Counted from the first letter of the stretch, positions 8,874 through 17,999 are shown. The stretch: 39,622 nucleotides of DNA from Bacteroidaceae bacterium (GCA_024401185.1 JAKSLO010000011.1:1-39622); one strand, 5' to 3'. Translations and numbers: made by a program. The notes: generated from the sequence alone by a model not told the origin.

Positions 8874-10247
8874 TTATTTATTTACTACGGGCAACTTGTC
8901 AAGGAACGACTTGATGGTCTCGTCAGAGGGAATTACATCAGTCATGGTCTTGTTGTTGAATGCCTCGTAAGCGTAGAGGTCGAAGTATCCGGTACCGGTC
9001 AAACCGAACATGATGGTCTTCTCCTCACCTGTCTCCTTGCACTTGAGGGCCTCGTCGATGGCAACACGGATGGCATGGCTGCTCTCGGGAGCAGGAAGGA
9101 TACCCTCCACACGTGCAAACTGAGTAGCAGCATCGAATACCTGTGTCTGCTCAACAGCGCGTGCCTCGAACAAGCCGTCATGATAGAGCTGTGAGAGGAT
9201 GGTGCTCATGCCATGGAAGCGCAAGCCGCCTGCGTGGTTGGCCGAGGGGATGAACTGGCTACCCAGGGTGTACATCTTGGCCAAGGGGCAGATCATACCT
9301 GTATCGCAGAAATCGTAGGCAAACTTACCACGAGTGAAGCTGGGGCATGATGCAGGCTCAACGGCAATCACCTTGTAGTTGGCCTCACCACGCAACATCT
9401 CACCGATGAAGGGAGATACCAAACCGCCCAGGTTAGAACCACCACCTGCACAACCGATGATGATATCGGGCTTGATGTCGTACTTGTCCATGGCCTTCTT
9501 TGCCTCCAAACCGATGATGGTCTGGTGAAGCAATACCTGGTTGAGCACCGAACCGAGAACGTAGCGATAGCCTTCCTGTGTTACAGCAGCTTCAACAGCC
9601 TCAGAGATGGCGCAGCCCAAGCTACCGGTAGTGTCGGGATGCTCAGAGAGAATCTTGCGACCTACATTGGTGGTATTGCTGGGTGAGGGGGTGATGGAAG
9701 CACCATAGGTGCGCATTACCTCGCGACGGAAGGGCTTCTGCTCGTATGAGCACTTCACCATGTAAACCTGACAGTCGAGGTCGAAGTATGAGCAAGCCAT
9801 ACTCAAGGCAGTACCCCACTGGCCAGCACCTGTCTCGGTGGTCACACCCTTCAAGCCTTGCTTCTTGGCATAGTATGCCTGAGCGATGGCGCTGTTCAGC
9901 TTATGGCTACCCGAGGTGTTGTTACCCTCGAACTTATAGTAAATCTTTGCGGGAGTACCCAAAGCCTTCTCCAGGAAGTATGCACGAACCAGGGGTGAAG
10001 GACGGTACATACGGTAGAAGTTCTGAATCTCCTCAGGAATATCGAAGTAGGGAGTGGTGTTGTCCAACTCCTGCTTGTTCAACTCTTCACAAAAGATGGG
10101 GTTAAGGTCGTTGATGGTAAGAGGTTCCAGGGTGCCAGGATTGAGCAGGGGTGCAGGCTTGTTCTTCATGTCTGCACGCACGTTGTACCACTGGGTTGGG
10201 ATCTCATCTTCAGAAAGATAGATCTTGTAAGGAATTTCTTGTTTCAT
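8874..10247 (-). CDS. trpB: Tryptophan synthase beta chain-like protein, TrpB2 type
   Basis: The enzyme would make L-tryptophan from indole and L-serine with PLP. The 457-residue length, the N-terminal extension (IPYKIYLSEDEIPTQWYNV) and the pattern NNTSGSHKLNSA with the PLP lysine at about residue 116 mark the TrpB2 subgroup rather than the roughly 400-residue TrpB1. TETGAGQWGTAL and the GCAGGGSNLGG phosphate-binding loop are intact. No trpA or other trp gene is adjacent, so it may act on free indole or salvage it. It follows mscS by 42 bases on the same strand. Codon use looks strongly biased, suggesting high expression. Confidence 0.9.
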   Translation of the reverse strand: MKQEIPYKIYLSEDEIPTQWYNVRADMKNKPAPLLNPGTLEPLTINDLNPIFCEELNKQELDNTTPYFDIPEEIQNFYRMYRPSPLVRAYFLEKALGTPAKIYYKFEGNNTSGSHKLNSAIAQAYYAKKQGLKGVTTETGAGQWGTALSMACSYFDLDCQVYMVKCSYEQKPFRREVMRTYGASITPSPSNTTNVGRKILSEHPDTTGSLGCAISEAVEAAVTQEGYRYVLGSVLNQVLLHQTIIGLEAKKAMDKYDIKPDIIIGCAGGGSNLGGLVSPFIGEMLRGEANYKVIAVEPASCPSFTRGKFAYDFCDTGMICPLAKMYTLGSQFIPSANHAGGLRFHGMSTILSQLYHDGLFEARAVEQTQVFDAATQFARVEGILPAPESSHAIRVAIDEALKCKETGEEKTIMFGLTGTGYFDLYAYEAFNNKTMTDVIPSDETIKSFLDKLPVVNK

Positions 10248-10289
10248 GTGAATTTGTGTTTAAGATTTATGTTTTTTTTGCGATTAGTC

Positions 10290-11186
10290 TTATGCCTGAT
10301 GCACCTTGAGCTGTGGGAAGGGGAAACTGATGCCCTCTGCCTTGAAGGTCTCGTAGATCTTCTCATTCATGTCGAAGAATACACCCCAGTAGTTGGCGCT
10401 CTCCACCCACATTCTGACGGTGAAGTCAACACTTGAGGGCGACAGGGCAGACAAGGCAACGAAATGCTCGTAACCCTTGACGTCCTTGATGATGCGGCCC
10501 TCGCTCAGAATCAGTTTGTCGAGTACGCTCTTCACCTTGGCGGTGTCAGTACCATATTCCACACACACGGTAAGGTCAACGCGACGGTATTTCTCTGCGC
10601 TGAAGTTGGTCATGTTGCCACTCGACAAGGCACCATTGGGAAGAATCACTTCACGGTTGTCGGTGGTGAGGATGATGGTGTGCAGCATCTGTATGGCCTT
10701 GACTGTGCCCGTCTCGCCCTGGGCAGAGATGAAGTCGCCTACACGGAAGGGACGGAACAAAAGCAGCATGATACCACCGGCAAGGTTCTGCAGGTTGCCC
10801 GAGAGAGCCATACCAGCGGCCAAACCTAAGCTGGCTAGCAAGGCAGCGAAACTGGTGGTATCTACACCCAGGGCATTGACAACGGCAATGACGAGTAGGG
10901 TAGTGAGCAGCACGTTGACAAAGCTCTTGACGAACGACTGTATGGTAAGGTCAACGTCACGACGAACCAATATGCTCGACACCACCTTGTTGATCATCTT
11001 GATGATGAATCGACCTACAAAGTAAATGATAATGGCAATGAGCAAACTCTTGCCACCCTCGATGGCATAGCTGATGAGTTGGTCGCTAATCTTTGAGAAA
11101 TCGAAATTGGAATTGGCAACTTCCTTCACAATATTGGAAGATTGCTCTGCTGCCTCGGCAGCTTGTAAGGGGAATAAATGTAACAT
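10290..11186 (-). CDS. MscS-family small-conductance mechanosensitive channel
   Basis: I choose the ATG at 11186 (298 aa); the frame extends upstream, but the extra residues are Arg/Lys-rich and lie in a structured leader. Three hydrophobic segments follow: about residues 43-63, 75-95 and 100-130, the last being the Gly/Ala-rich pore helix (ALLASLGLAAGMALSGNLQN). Next come the MscS beta domain (GGIMLLLFRPFRVGDFISAQ, ILTTDNREVILPNGALSSGN) and the C-terminal alpha/beta part. Length is close to E. coli MscS. It would release solutes at hypo-osmotic shock through the inner membrane. It precedes trpB2 by 42 bases on the same strand. Confidence 0.88.
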   Translation of the reverse strand: MLHLFPLQAAEAAEQSSNIVKEVANSNFDFSKISDQLISYAIEGGKSLLIAIIIYFVGRFIIKMINKVVSSILVRRDVDLTIQSFVKSFVNVLLTTLLVIAVVNALGVDTTSFAALLASLGLAAGMALSGNLQNLAGGIMLLLFRPFRVGDFISAQGETGTVKAIQMLHTIILTTDNREVILPNGALSSGNMTNFSAEKYRRVDLTVCVEYGTDTAKVKSVLDKLILSEGRIIKDVKGYEHFVALSALSPSSVDFTVRMWVESANYWGVFFDMNEKIYETFKAEGISFPFPQLKVHQA

Positions 11187-11256
11187 GTTTATTATTTTTA
11201 AGATTGTTTTTCTCTTCTTTCCAAGTCCTCTTGTCCGTGCAGGGAGGCAGAAAGTG

Positions 11257-11312
11257 CTGGCTTTACGATAGCCAGTTCCCAACTGGCCATTCGGTTACCT
11301 TATGCAAATATA
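11257..11312 (-). promoter_or_regulatory. mscS leader: -7 box and two mutually exclusive hairpins
   Basis: TATATTTG (complement of 11305-11312) is a candidate -7 box, without a good -33. Downstream, GCCAGTT/AACTGGC (11271-11277 with 11281-11287) and CTGGCT/AGCCAG (11257-11262 with 11270-11275) compete for the same bases, so the roughly 110-base leader can fold in two ways. Confidence 0.4.
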
Positions 11313-11502
11313 AGCATTATTTTTCAAATAATAGCATTTTGACGAGATTATTTGCGGTATCAGCTCATAAAAGTAAAATTAGGTGCCCGAAACGCATGCT
11401 TTTTGACACAAAAACGTCCGTTTCAGCGATCATGCACTAACTATGCACTATGCACTAACTATGAACTAACTATGAACTATGCACTATGCACTATGAACTG
11501 TT
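11313..11502. repeat. Intergenic repeat region with tandem ACTATGCACT words
   Basis: Bases 11426-11500 are a run of ACTATG(C/A)ACT(A) words. GAAACG (11389-11394) and CGTTTC (11419-11424) form a dyad. Short frames exist on both strands but look spurious. The word order at 11477-11500 closely parallels 28077-28099. Confidence 0.5.
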
Positions 11503-12858
11503 TTAAACGAACGCCCTTTGCTGCCATCGCTTGCTATGCCATCGCCATACGAATATGGCACCTCGTATGCCTTCGTCGAGGAAGAGGGCACACCACACGC
11601 CAATAAGTCCCCAGCCAAAGGCGATGCCAAACAGCCAACCAAAGAACACACCCACGAGCCATTGTATGGTGATGCCCACGTAGAAGGGGAAGTTAACGTC
11701 GCCAACGCTTCGCAGTACGGTAGTGTAGAAGATGTTGGTCACTTTGCCAATCTCTACGGCAATGTCCATGATGAGGATGGTACTGCCAAGGGCGATAATC
11801 TCGGCATTGTCGGTCAGTAGGGAGAATATCTGGCCTCCCAGACAGGCAAAGGTTACGCTCATAACGATGGTGATGGCAATACCCAGCTGCAAGGCATACC
11901 ATCCCAGCTTGTAACTGGCGTGATAACGATGATTGCCTACCAGGTGACCGATGGTAATGCCGGAGCCTTGGGCAATGCAGATGCTGAAGATGAACACGAA
12001 CGTGATGGTATTGACCACATACATACGGGTAGTCAAGGCCTCGTTTCCCAGCATGTTGATGAACGAGGTGAGCACCAATTGCTGCGCGTTGTACGACATG
12101 TTCTCACCTGCAGAGGGTAGGCCGATACGGATAAGGTTGCGCATCTCGTGCATCAGTTCCCTGAAGGGAGATTTGAATGCCTCGATGAGTTTCCTGAACG
12201 GTATGTGCTTGTAGAACAAGATGATGAAAAGCACAAGAGTGGCAACTCCTCTGGATATCACGGTAGCCGTAGCGGCACCTTCCACACCCATGGCAGGCAT
12301 GCCAAAGTGACCGAAGATAAGGGCATAGTTGCCAACTATGTTCACCACGTTCACCAATATCACCACCATCATGGGGTAGAACGCTTTGTGGTCGGCACGC
12401 AAGGAGGCGGATATGGTAAGGTGAATGGCCTCAAAGAAGGCAAAGGCACCTGCCAACTGCATATAAGGCAGGCCGTAAGCCATGAGGTCGGGTTTCAAGC
12501 CCATCCATCCCAAAAGGGTAGGGGCTCCAAGGGAAAGAACCGCCGAGAGGATAAATCCGCTTATGATATTGAGCAGCAGGGCCATAGCCGTAACCTGTTC
12601 CATCTTGGCTCTATTGCCCGAACCGAGATACTGCGAACAGAGTACGGACGTACCGATGTTGATGATCTGAAAGACAAGGAATGCAAAGGTAATCAGCTGA
12701 TTGGCAACTCCCACAGCCGCCACGGCATCATTGGCATAGTGCGACAGCATGAAGGTGTCGGTAGCGCCCATCATGGCCACCATCAACATCTCGATAAATA
12801 TAGGCAAGGTAAGTGAACGGACGTTCTTTCGCAGGTTTAGCTTCTTTTGTTCCATCAA
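11503..12858 (-). CDS. MATE-family multidrug/Na+ antiporter
   Basis: The protein has 451 residues with about 12 hydrophobic segments in two homologous halves, the MatE layout (PF01554, NorM/DinF group). Recognisable stretches are SLTLPIFIEMLMVAMMGATD near residue 15 and IRIGLPSAGENMSYNAQQLV at the start of the second half. It would export cationic drugs or metabolites across the inner membrane using a Na+ or H+ gradient. Its promoter is at 12941-12971. The basic C-terminal tail (WRWHSKRWQQRAFV) is cytoplasmic. The substrate cannot be read from the sequence. Confidence 0.9.
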   Translation of the reverse strand: MMEQKKLNLRKNVRSLTLPIFIEMLMVAMMGATDTFMLSHYANDAVAAVGVANQLITFAFLVFQIINIGTSVLCSQYLGSGNRAKMEQVTAMALLLNIISGFILSAVLSLGAPTLLGWMGLKPDLMAYGLPYMQLAGAFAFFEAIHLTISASLRADHKAFYPMMVVILVNVVNIVGNYALIFGHFGMPAMGVEGAATATVISRGVATLVLFIILFYKHIPFRKLIEAFKSPFRELMHEMRNLIRIGLPSAGENMSYNAQQLVLTSFINMLGNEALTTRMYVVNTITFVFIFSICIAQGSGITIGHLVGNHRYHASYKLGWYALQLGIAITIVMSVTFACLGGQIFSLLTDNAEIIALGSTILIMDIAVEIGKVTNIFYTTVLRSVGDVNFPFYVGITIQWLVGVFFGWLFGIAFGWGLIGVWCALFLDEGIRGAIFVWRWHSKRWQQRAFV

Positions 12859-12940
12859 TGCTTCTTTAAACTATATGAGGCACAAGTCTTGTTCTCTCTA
12901 AACAATCTTTTCACACAATGGCTTTGCTCATTTCACTTTG

Positions 12941-12971
12941 CAAAATTACTACAATTTATTCATTCGGCAAA
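12941..12971 (-). promoter_or_regulatory. Promoter of the MATE gene
   Basis: Minus strand: TTTG (complement of 12968-12971), 19 bases, TAATTTTG (complement of 12941-12948), about 80 bases upstream of the ATG at 12858. Confidence 0.6.
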
Positions 12972-13036
12972 ATGTTACTACACAAAATCATAAATTCTTA
13001 ATTGAACTTTTAACGAAAACAGCTCATCTTCTGACT

Positions 13037-13329
13037 CCTCGCGACGTAGCAATTGTTTCCTCGTGATGTAGCAAAAATTGTCTTTCAGCCAGCTTTGGCA
13101 ACCAAGGTAACATAGTATCAGTTACCAAAACAAGGGAGTGTACCACACGCCCCAAAAGCCTATTATTAATATATAAATATATAATAATAGAACATTATAA
13201 CGCCTTACCCCCTGTGTCATTTTAGTAACAGTTACTATGTTACCTTGCACAAGTATGCCTGTTGGTGTTTCAAAAAGTAACATGGTAACATGGTACCAGT
13301 TACCAAAACAAGGGAGTGTACCACACGCC
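13037..13329. repeat. Repeat cluster with duplicated 46-bp GGTAAC unit
   Basis: 13106-13151 and 13284-13329 are 46-base copies differing at two positions. Each begins with a GGTAAC...GTTACC dyad and ends GTGTACCACACGCC. Further GTAAC/GTTAC words lie between (13225-13245). An A+T palindrome is at 13161-13190, and a tandem CCTCGYGAYGTAGCAA pair at 13037-13075. No ORF is credible; this fills most of the 12859-13575 gap. Confidence 0.6.
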
Positions 13330-13485
13330 TTCAGCTCGAATTGTAATAGACAATCAGCGTTATGTTTAATAGCAAAGGGTAATAATTATTGTTTGACCCA
13401 TACGAACACTATTTGAAGCTAAAAATCTCAGGAGTTAATATGGCATCAGTATTCCTACACGTTTCACTCGAAGTTCACTCAATTG

Positions 13486-13529
13486 GCTTACGTTTGGCTT
13501 ACGTGTTTTGACGTAAGCAAGACGTAAGC
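13486..13529. repeat. Two-armed palindromic repeat (GCTTACGT)
   Basis: GCTTACGT occurs twice (13486-13493, 13497-13504) and its complement ACGTAAGC twice (13511-13518, 13522-13529), giving 19-base arms with two mismatches and a 6-base loop. It lies just past the 3' end of the nucleotidase gene. Confidence 0.65.
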
Positions 13530-13575
13530 AGAACGTGTCAAAGTAAGGTGAACCTTGTAGCCACTATTTACACTG

Positions 13576-15333
13576 CTATTTGCGCAACAGCTCACGGTCA
13601 CGTTGGCAGGCTTTCTCTGTCCATTCCGTGGGTACGAACCGCCAATGGTTCAAGGGTTCTGGCGTGATGGGTTCATGCGACTGGATGTATTGCATCATGA
13701 GGTAGCGAAGATCCTTTGTGGTAGATGTGATGATGCGTTTGGACAATTCCTCACGAGGAATGCCTGCACCACGGGTAAGCAGTTCTCCTCCCCCATTGCC
13801 ACGATAACTGTTTAAGGCACAGACGTATTCCTTGTCAAGGTTAAACGGAGTGCCATCGGCCATACTGATAATGTGAATGCGTTGACCCACGGGTTTAGTT
13901 ACATCCACCTCATAGATAATACCAGCAGCCGACTCGAAATTGAAGGTTAGATTGCTAAAAAACGCGGATCCATCGGTATTTTTGCTTATCAACATGACGT
14001 GGTCGTCGGCAGATTGCATCTGGTTTGTCCAAAGGCCAAAGCTCATTTCCAGAAGTCCTTTTATCTCACGTCCTGTAAGGCGCATGGTATAAAGGAAGTT
14101 CTCGTATTTGTAAAGCCAAAACATATCGCTCACAGACAGCTTACCTGCCTGGATGACAGAATTATACGATAAAGGCGCAGCAAATGAAATGTCTGCGTGG
14201 GTTAGTTCAAATTGCAATCGGTGTATAAAGTCGATGAAAAGCGAAGGACCGAAATACGCATCCATGCCATCAAGTTTTTGGGTCAATGTGCCGATGGGTT
14301 GCCCCACCCATTGACGCAAGGCGAGGCGTTGGTCAACAAACTCGGCTTCAAGGAATTGCGCAGCAAGCTCGTTATGTGCATTTGCGCCCGATACTGTAGG
14401 CACAGATGCCTTGATGGATTTGCAGGCTACCTGTGCCCCACTCTTATGCAAGGTAATCTCTACCCTTCCGTAACATGTGGCATCGCTCGACGTACCCACG
14501 CAAATCACTTTGCCCCCGTCAGTGTTATTGACCTCATGGACGGCTGCATGATGGTCGTGTCCGTAAAGGATGAAGTCGAAACCCGGCACGTTGCTGGCTA
14601 TTTGCTTCACGGCATTCTCCTGGTAGGCACCCTCTGAGATGCCACCCTCGTAACCGCTGTGAAAGACGCCCACAATGAGGTCGGGCGACTCATCGGATTG
14701 TATCTTCGTCACCCAGTAGCGAGCAGATGACTCCATGTCCTCAAAACGGAGGTTCGACCATAGGTTCTGTGGCAACCAATAAGGTATGGTGGGGGTAGTA
14801 AGCCCAAGCAGGGCAATCTTTATGCCACAACGATTAAGTATGTGATATGGCGTAAGATATGGTTTGTTTGTTCGAGTATCAATTACATTGGCTCCCAGTA
14901 CGGGCATGTCAAGGTCCTGAATCCATCTGTCATACACATCGTGCCCAGCTTCGATGTCGTGATTGCCTATCACGCTACAGTCATATTTCATCAGGTTCAT
15001 TACATCAGCCACCAGATGCCTGGAGGTGGTGTCGATGTAATTGTAATAGTATGCCGTGGGTTGCCCCTGAAGGCAGTCGCCCCCATCGGTAAGGATGAGT
15101 GCATCGCCCATCTTCTGACGCAACGAATCGACGATGGCATAAATATACGGTAATCCGCTTTGCGACTGCTTCATCTTGAAGTAGTCGAATGAGAACACGG
15201 CTCCATGCACGTCGCTGGTGTGAAGAAAGCACAGCTTGACTTCTTCTTCGGATGATGAGCGGGTTGAATTGTCAGTTTGAGCCATACAAAAAGTGCTATT
15301 TATTACAAGGAGGATAAACAAAAGTTTAGCCAT
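13576..15333 (-). CDS. Secreted 5'-nucleotidase / UshA-type metallophosphoesterase
   Basis: I start at the ATG at 15333 (585 aa) because it opens the signal peptide MAKLLFILLVINSTFCMA and the promoter (15361-15392) lies just upstream. The N-terminal metallophosphatase domain carries all metal motifs in order: HTSDVHG (about residue 38), GGDCLQG, GNHDIEAG, GVFHSGY and GHDHHA. The C-terminal 5'-nucleotidase domain follows (from GTLTQKLDGMDAYFG, with LSYNSVIQAG and NSYRGNGGGELL). It would dephosphorylate nucleotides or cyclic nucleotides in the periplasm for salvage. It is divergent from yggS through a shared promoter. Confidence 0.88.
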   Translation of the reverse strand: MAKLLFILLVINSTFCMAQTDNSTRSSSEEEVKLCFLHTSDVHGAVFSFDYFKMKQSQSGLPYIYAIVDSLRQKMGDALILTDGGDCLQGQPTAYYYNYIDTTSRHLVADVMNLMKYDCSVIGNHDIEAGHDVYDRWIQDLDMPVLGANVIDTRTNKPYLTPYHILNRCGIKIALLGLTTPTIPYWLPQNLWSNLRFEDMESSARYWVTKIQSDESPDLIVGVFHSGYEGGISEGAYQENAVKQIASNVPGFDFILYGHDHHAAVHEVNNTDGGKVICVGTSSDATCYGRVEITLHKSGAQVACKSIKASVPTVSGANAHNELAAQFLEAEFVDQRLALRQWVGQPIGTLTQKLDGMDAYFGPSLFIDFIHRLQFELTHADISFAAPLSYNSVIQAGKLSVSDMFWLYKYENFLYTMRLTGREIKGLLEMSFGLWTNQMQSADDHVMLISKNTDGSAFFSNLTFNFESAAGIIYEVDVTKPVGQRIHIISMADGTPFNLDKEYVCALNSYRGNGGGELLTRGAGIPREELSKRIITSTTKDLRYLMMQYIQSHEPITPEPLNHWRFVPTEWTEKACQRDRELLRK

Positions 15334-15356
15334 AAGGATTATAATTTTATTTATGA

Positions 15357-15392
15357 CTTGCAAAGTTAGGCATTTTTTTATAACTTTGCAAA
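15357..15392. promoter_or_regulatory. Mirrored divergent promoter, nucleotidase / yggS
   Basis: Plus strand: CTTG (15357-15360), 20 bases, TAACTTTG (15381-15388). Minus strand: TTTG (complement of 15389-15392), 20 bases, TAACTTTG (complement of 15361-15368). Each -33 directly abuts the other strand's -7 box. The geometry is the same as at 24412-24447. Confidence 0.7.
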
Positions 15393-15409
15393 ACGAAAAC
15401 GAAATAAAG

Positions 15410-16078
15410 ATGAGTATTCAATCAACCATTCAAGAGATAAAGGCAGAATTGCCCCAGGGTGTGGAGCTTGTAGCTGTGTCGAAGTATCATCCTGCGTCGA
15501 TGATACAGGAGGCTTACGATGGAGGTCAGCGCATATTTGCCGAAAGCCATGTGCAGGAACTTCAGCAGAAGGTTGGTGTGTTGCCCAACGACATAAAGTG
15601 GCATTTCATCGGGCATCTGCAAACCAACAAGGTGAAATACATTGCACCTTATGTGGCGCTCATCCATGCTGTGGATACCGGGAAGCTGTTGGTGGAGATT
15701 GAGAAACAAGCAGCCAAGTGTGACCGTGTAATCGATGTGCTGTTGCAGCTTCATGTGGCTCAGGAGGAAACGAAATTTGGCTTTTCTCCCGATGAATGCG
15801 ATGATTTTCTTGCTTCGGGCAGATGGAAGGAACTGAAGCACATCCGTATTGTTGGCATTATGTGCATGGCGAGCAATGTGGACGATAATGAGCAGATAGC
15901 TAACGAGTTTGCTACGGCACACAACTTCTTCCTGCATGCAAAAAACACCCATTTCATCGGAGAAAACTATTTCAAGGAGTGCTCTATGGGTATGAGCGAC
16001 GACTACCCTATTGCTGTAAAGAATGGTAGCACTATGGTACGAGTAGGCAGCAAGATATTCGGCCAAAGAGTATATTAA
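15410..16078 (+). CDS. yggS: YggS-family PLP homeostasis protein
   Basis: The ATG at 15410 gives the usual family length (222 aa) and lies about 20 bases past the -7 box at 15381-15388; the frame continues upstream but would run through the promoter. The fold is a single PLP-binding TIM barrel: VAVSKYHP with the PLP lysine at residue 25, ESHVQEL, WHFIGHLQTNK, GIMCMAS and SMGMSDDYPIAVKNGSTMVRVG near the end. These are all hallmark YggS/PROSC segments. Members have no enzymatic activity but keep PLP and amino-acid pools balanced. Confidence 0.93.
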   Translation: MSIQSTIQEIKAELPQGVELVAVSKYHPASMIQEAYDGGQRIFAESHVQELQQKVGVLPNDIKWHFIGHLQTNKVKYIAPYVALIHAVDTGKLLVEIEKQAAKCDRVIDVLLQLHVAQEETKFGFSPDECDDFLASGRWKELKHIRIVGIMCMASNVDDNEQIANEFATAHNFFLHAKNTHFIGENYFKECSMGMSDDYPIAVKNGSTMVRVGSKIFGQRVY

Positions 16079-16140
16079 GTAATGGTAAAAATTACTTCCA
16101 CGTCTGTTGAAACTAATTATTTCTGCATTACTAATGTGAG

Positions 16141-16174
16141 AAATTGCACAAATATTGGGTGATTTGTGCAATTT
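16141..16174. terminator. Perfect 13-bp inverted repeat between yggS and the ligase gene
   Basis: AAATTGCACAAAT (16141-16153) pairs perfectly with 16162-16174 around an 8-base loop, 63 bases past the yggS stop. The T-run is short (3). It could instead be an operator, as it ends 14 bases before the ligase gene's -33 element. Confidence 0.45.
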
Positions 16175-16187
16175 GTTGGACGGATGC

Positions 16188-16218
16188 TTGTCTAATTGCA
16201 TAAATCATTGTATCTTTG
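16188..16218 (+). promoter_or_regulatory. Promoter of the acyl-CoA ligase gene
   Basis: TTG at 16188-16190, 20 bases, TATCTTTG at 16211-16218; the ATG is at 16247. Confidence 0.65.
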
Positions 16219-16246
16219 TGCAGTAGAAATTTAAACAGACAAGAAT

Positions 16247-17914
16247 ATGCAGATACCAAGTTTTAATCAGATTATTGCAGAGAGCATTAAGAAACATTGG
16301 GACCTGAGCTCAATGTCGGACTATGGTGCCTACACCTATCAGTACAAAGATGTGGCTCGTGTTATTGAGAAATTGCATATCCTGTATGAAGCATCTGGCA
16401 TAAAGAAAGGCGACAAGATAGCCCTTTGCGGCAGAAACTCCGCTCGCTGGGGAGCTGCTTTCTTTTCCATCCTTACCTATGGTGCTGTGGTCGTGCCTAT
16501 CTTGAATGAGTTTCATCCCTCACAGATAAAAGACATTGTGAACCATAGCGAAGCCCGTTTGCTGTTTGTTACCGATCAGATTTATGCCACACTCAAATTC
16601 GATGAGATGCAGAATCTTGAGGGTGTGGTATCTTTTTCGGAATATAATCTGCTGTCGAGTAGAAATGAGAAACTTACGGATGCTCGCAACAACCTGAACA
16701 GGTTGTTTGGAGAGAAATACCCCAATAATTTCCGTCCACAGCATATCAGTTATCATATAGATTCTCCCGATGAACTGGCACTTATTAATTACACAAGTGG
16801 TACCACAAGCAATTCAAAGGGTGTAATGATACCCTATCGTGCAGTATGGAGCAATGTGGATTTTGCCAATGCAGTTTTGGGTCCTCATCTTGGTGCTGGC
16901 GATAAGATACTGAGCATGTTGCCTATGGCTCATGAGTATGGCATGGCTTTCGAGTTTATATTCGAGTTCACCTTGGGTATGCACATCTTCTTCCTGACCA
17001 AGATGCCAAGTCCTGTCATACTGCTCAAAGCCCTGGCAGACATCAAGCCTTCTGTGCTGATTTGTGTTCCCCTCATTATAGAAAAGGTGGTTCGTAAGTC
17101 GGTATTGCCTAAGATTCAAGACCCCAAGATAAAGCTTATGCTCAATGTGCCTATTATTGGCGATCGCATCAAGAAGAAGATTGCACAGAGTATGCGTGAT
17201 GCATTTGGTGGAAAATTCTATGAGGTCATTATTGGTGGAGCAGCCTTCAACCAAGAGATTGAGGCTTTGCTTAAGGACGTAGGTTTCAATTACACAGTAG
17301 GTTATGGCGCCACAGAGTGTGCACCCATCATTTGCTACGAAGACTGGAAAAACTTCAAGATGGGTAGTTGCGGTAAGGCGGCCAAGAATATGCAGGTGAA
17401 GATTGACAGCCCTGACCCACAGCATGTGGCTGGTGAAATATTGGCAAAAGGTCCTAATGTCATGTTAGGTTACTACAAGAATGACGAAGCCACAGAGGCC
17501 ACCATAGACAGCGAGGGTTGGTATCATACCGGTGACCTGGGCATCATGGACGAAGAGGGCAACGTATTCATCAAAGGTCGTTGCAAGACGATGCTCCTGG
17601 GTGCTAATGGTCAGAATATCTATCCTGAGGAGATAGAAGACAAGTTGAGCAATGTGATGCTTGTCAATGAATGCCTTGTGATTCAGCGTAATGAGAAGCT
17701 TTATGGCCTTGTTTATCCTGATATGGAAGCAGCTGCCAAACTTAATCTCTCGAAGAGTGACATTGAGGACATCATGGAGCAGAACCGCAAGGAACTTAAT
17801 GCCAGCTTGCCCAACTATTGCCAGCTGACTGGCATCCGTGTTGTGGAGCAGGAATTTGAAAAGACACCCAAGAAGAGCATCAAGCGATTCAAGTACACCG
17901 ATTATCCGGTGTAA
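16247..17914 (+). CDS. AMP-forming long-chain acyl-CoA ligase
   Basis: The enzyme would activate a fatty acid with ATP to acyl-AMP and then acyl-CoA. The ANL-superfamily motifs are complete over 555 residues: P-loop NYTSGTTSNSKGV (181-193), YGATECAP (A5), GWYHTGDLG (A7), IKGRCKTMLLGANGQNIYPEEIE (A8) and the A10 lysine in KTPKKSIKRFKY at the extreme C-terminus. There is no signal peptide or fused acyltransferase. The short N-terminus and GRNSARWGAAFF segment fit FadD/long-chain rather than acetyl-CoA synthetase forms. It has its own promoter and a strong terminator (18000-18026). Confidence 0.87.
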   Translation: MQIPSFNQIIAESIKKHWDLSSMSDYGAYTYQYKDVARVIEKLHILYEASGIKKGDKIALCGRNSARWGAAFFSILTYGAVVVPILNEFHPSQIKDIVNHSEARLLFVTDQIYATLKFDEMQNLEGVVSFSEYNLLSSRNEKLTDARNNLNRLFGEKYPNNFRPQHISYHIDSPDELALINYTSGTTSNSKGVMIPYRAVWSNVDFANAVLGPHLGAGDKILSMLPMAHEYGMAFEFIFEFTLGMHIFFLTKMPSPVILLKALADIKPSVLICVPLIIEKVVRKSVLPKIQDPKIKLMLNVPIIGDRIKKKIAQSMRDAFGGKFYEVIIGGAAFNQEIEALLKDVGFNYTVGYGATECAPIICYEDWKNFKMGSCGKAAKNMQVKIDSPDPQHVAGEILAKGPNVMLGYYKNDEATEATIDSEGWYHTGDLGIMDEEGNVFIKGRCKTMLLGANGQNIYPEEIEDKLSNVMLVNECLVIQRNEKLYGLVYPDMEAAAKLNLSKSDIEDIMEQNRKELNASLPNYCQLTGIRVVEQEFEKTPKKSIKRFKYTDYPV

Positions 17915-17917
17915 TCG

Positions 17918-17983
17918 GGCAAAATGGAAATCCAATTATCTGCCGTAATGGGCAAATAGAAATTCAATTATCTACTGTAGTGT
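17918..17983 (+). repeat. Imperfect tandem duplication after the ligase stop
   Basis: Two copies of about 30 bases (GGGCAAA...GAAAT(C/T)CAATTATCT) follow directly after the stop codon. They probably arose by slippage and have no coding role. Confidence 0.45.
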
Positions 17984-17999
17984 GTAAGTGAAATATACA

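Noticed and set aside
11313-11606. Small frames over the mscS-MATE gap on the plus strand
   Set aside because: They run through tandem repeats and into antisense of the MATE gene; probably spurious translations of a repeat.
12148-12816. 222-residue plus-strand frame opposite the MATE gene
   Set aside because: Antisense of clear transmembrane segments; His/Gly-rich shadow.
16814-17425. 203-residue minus-strand frame opposite the acyl-CoA ligase
   Set aside because: Antisense of conserved ANL motifs, with no start context.
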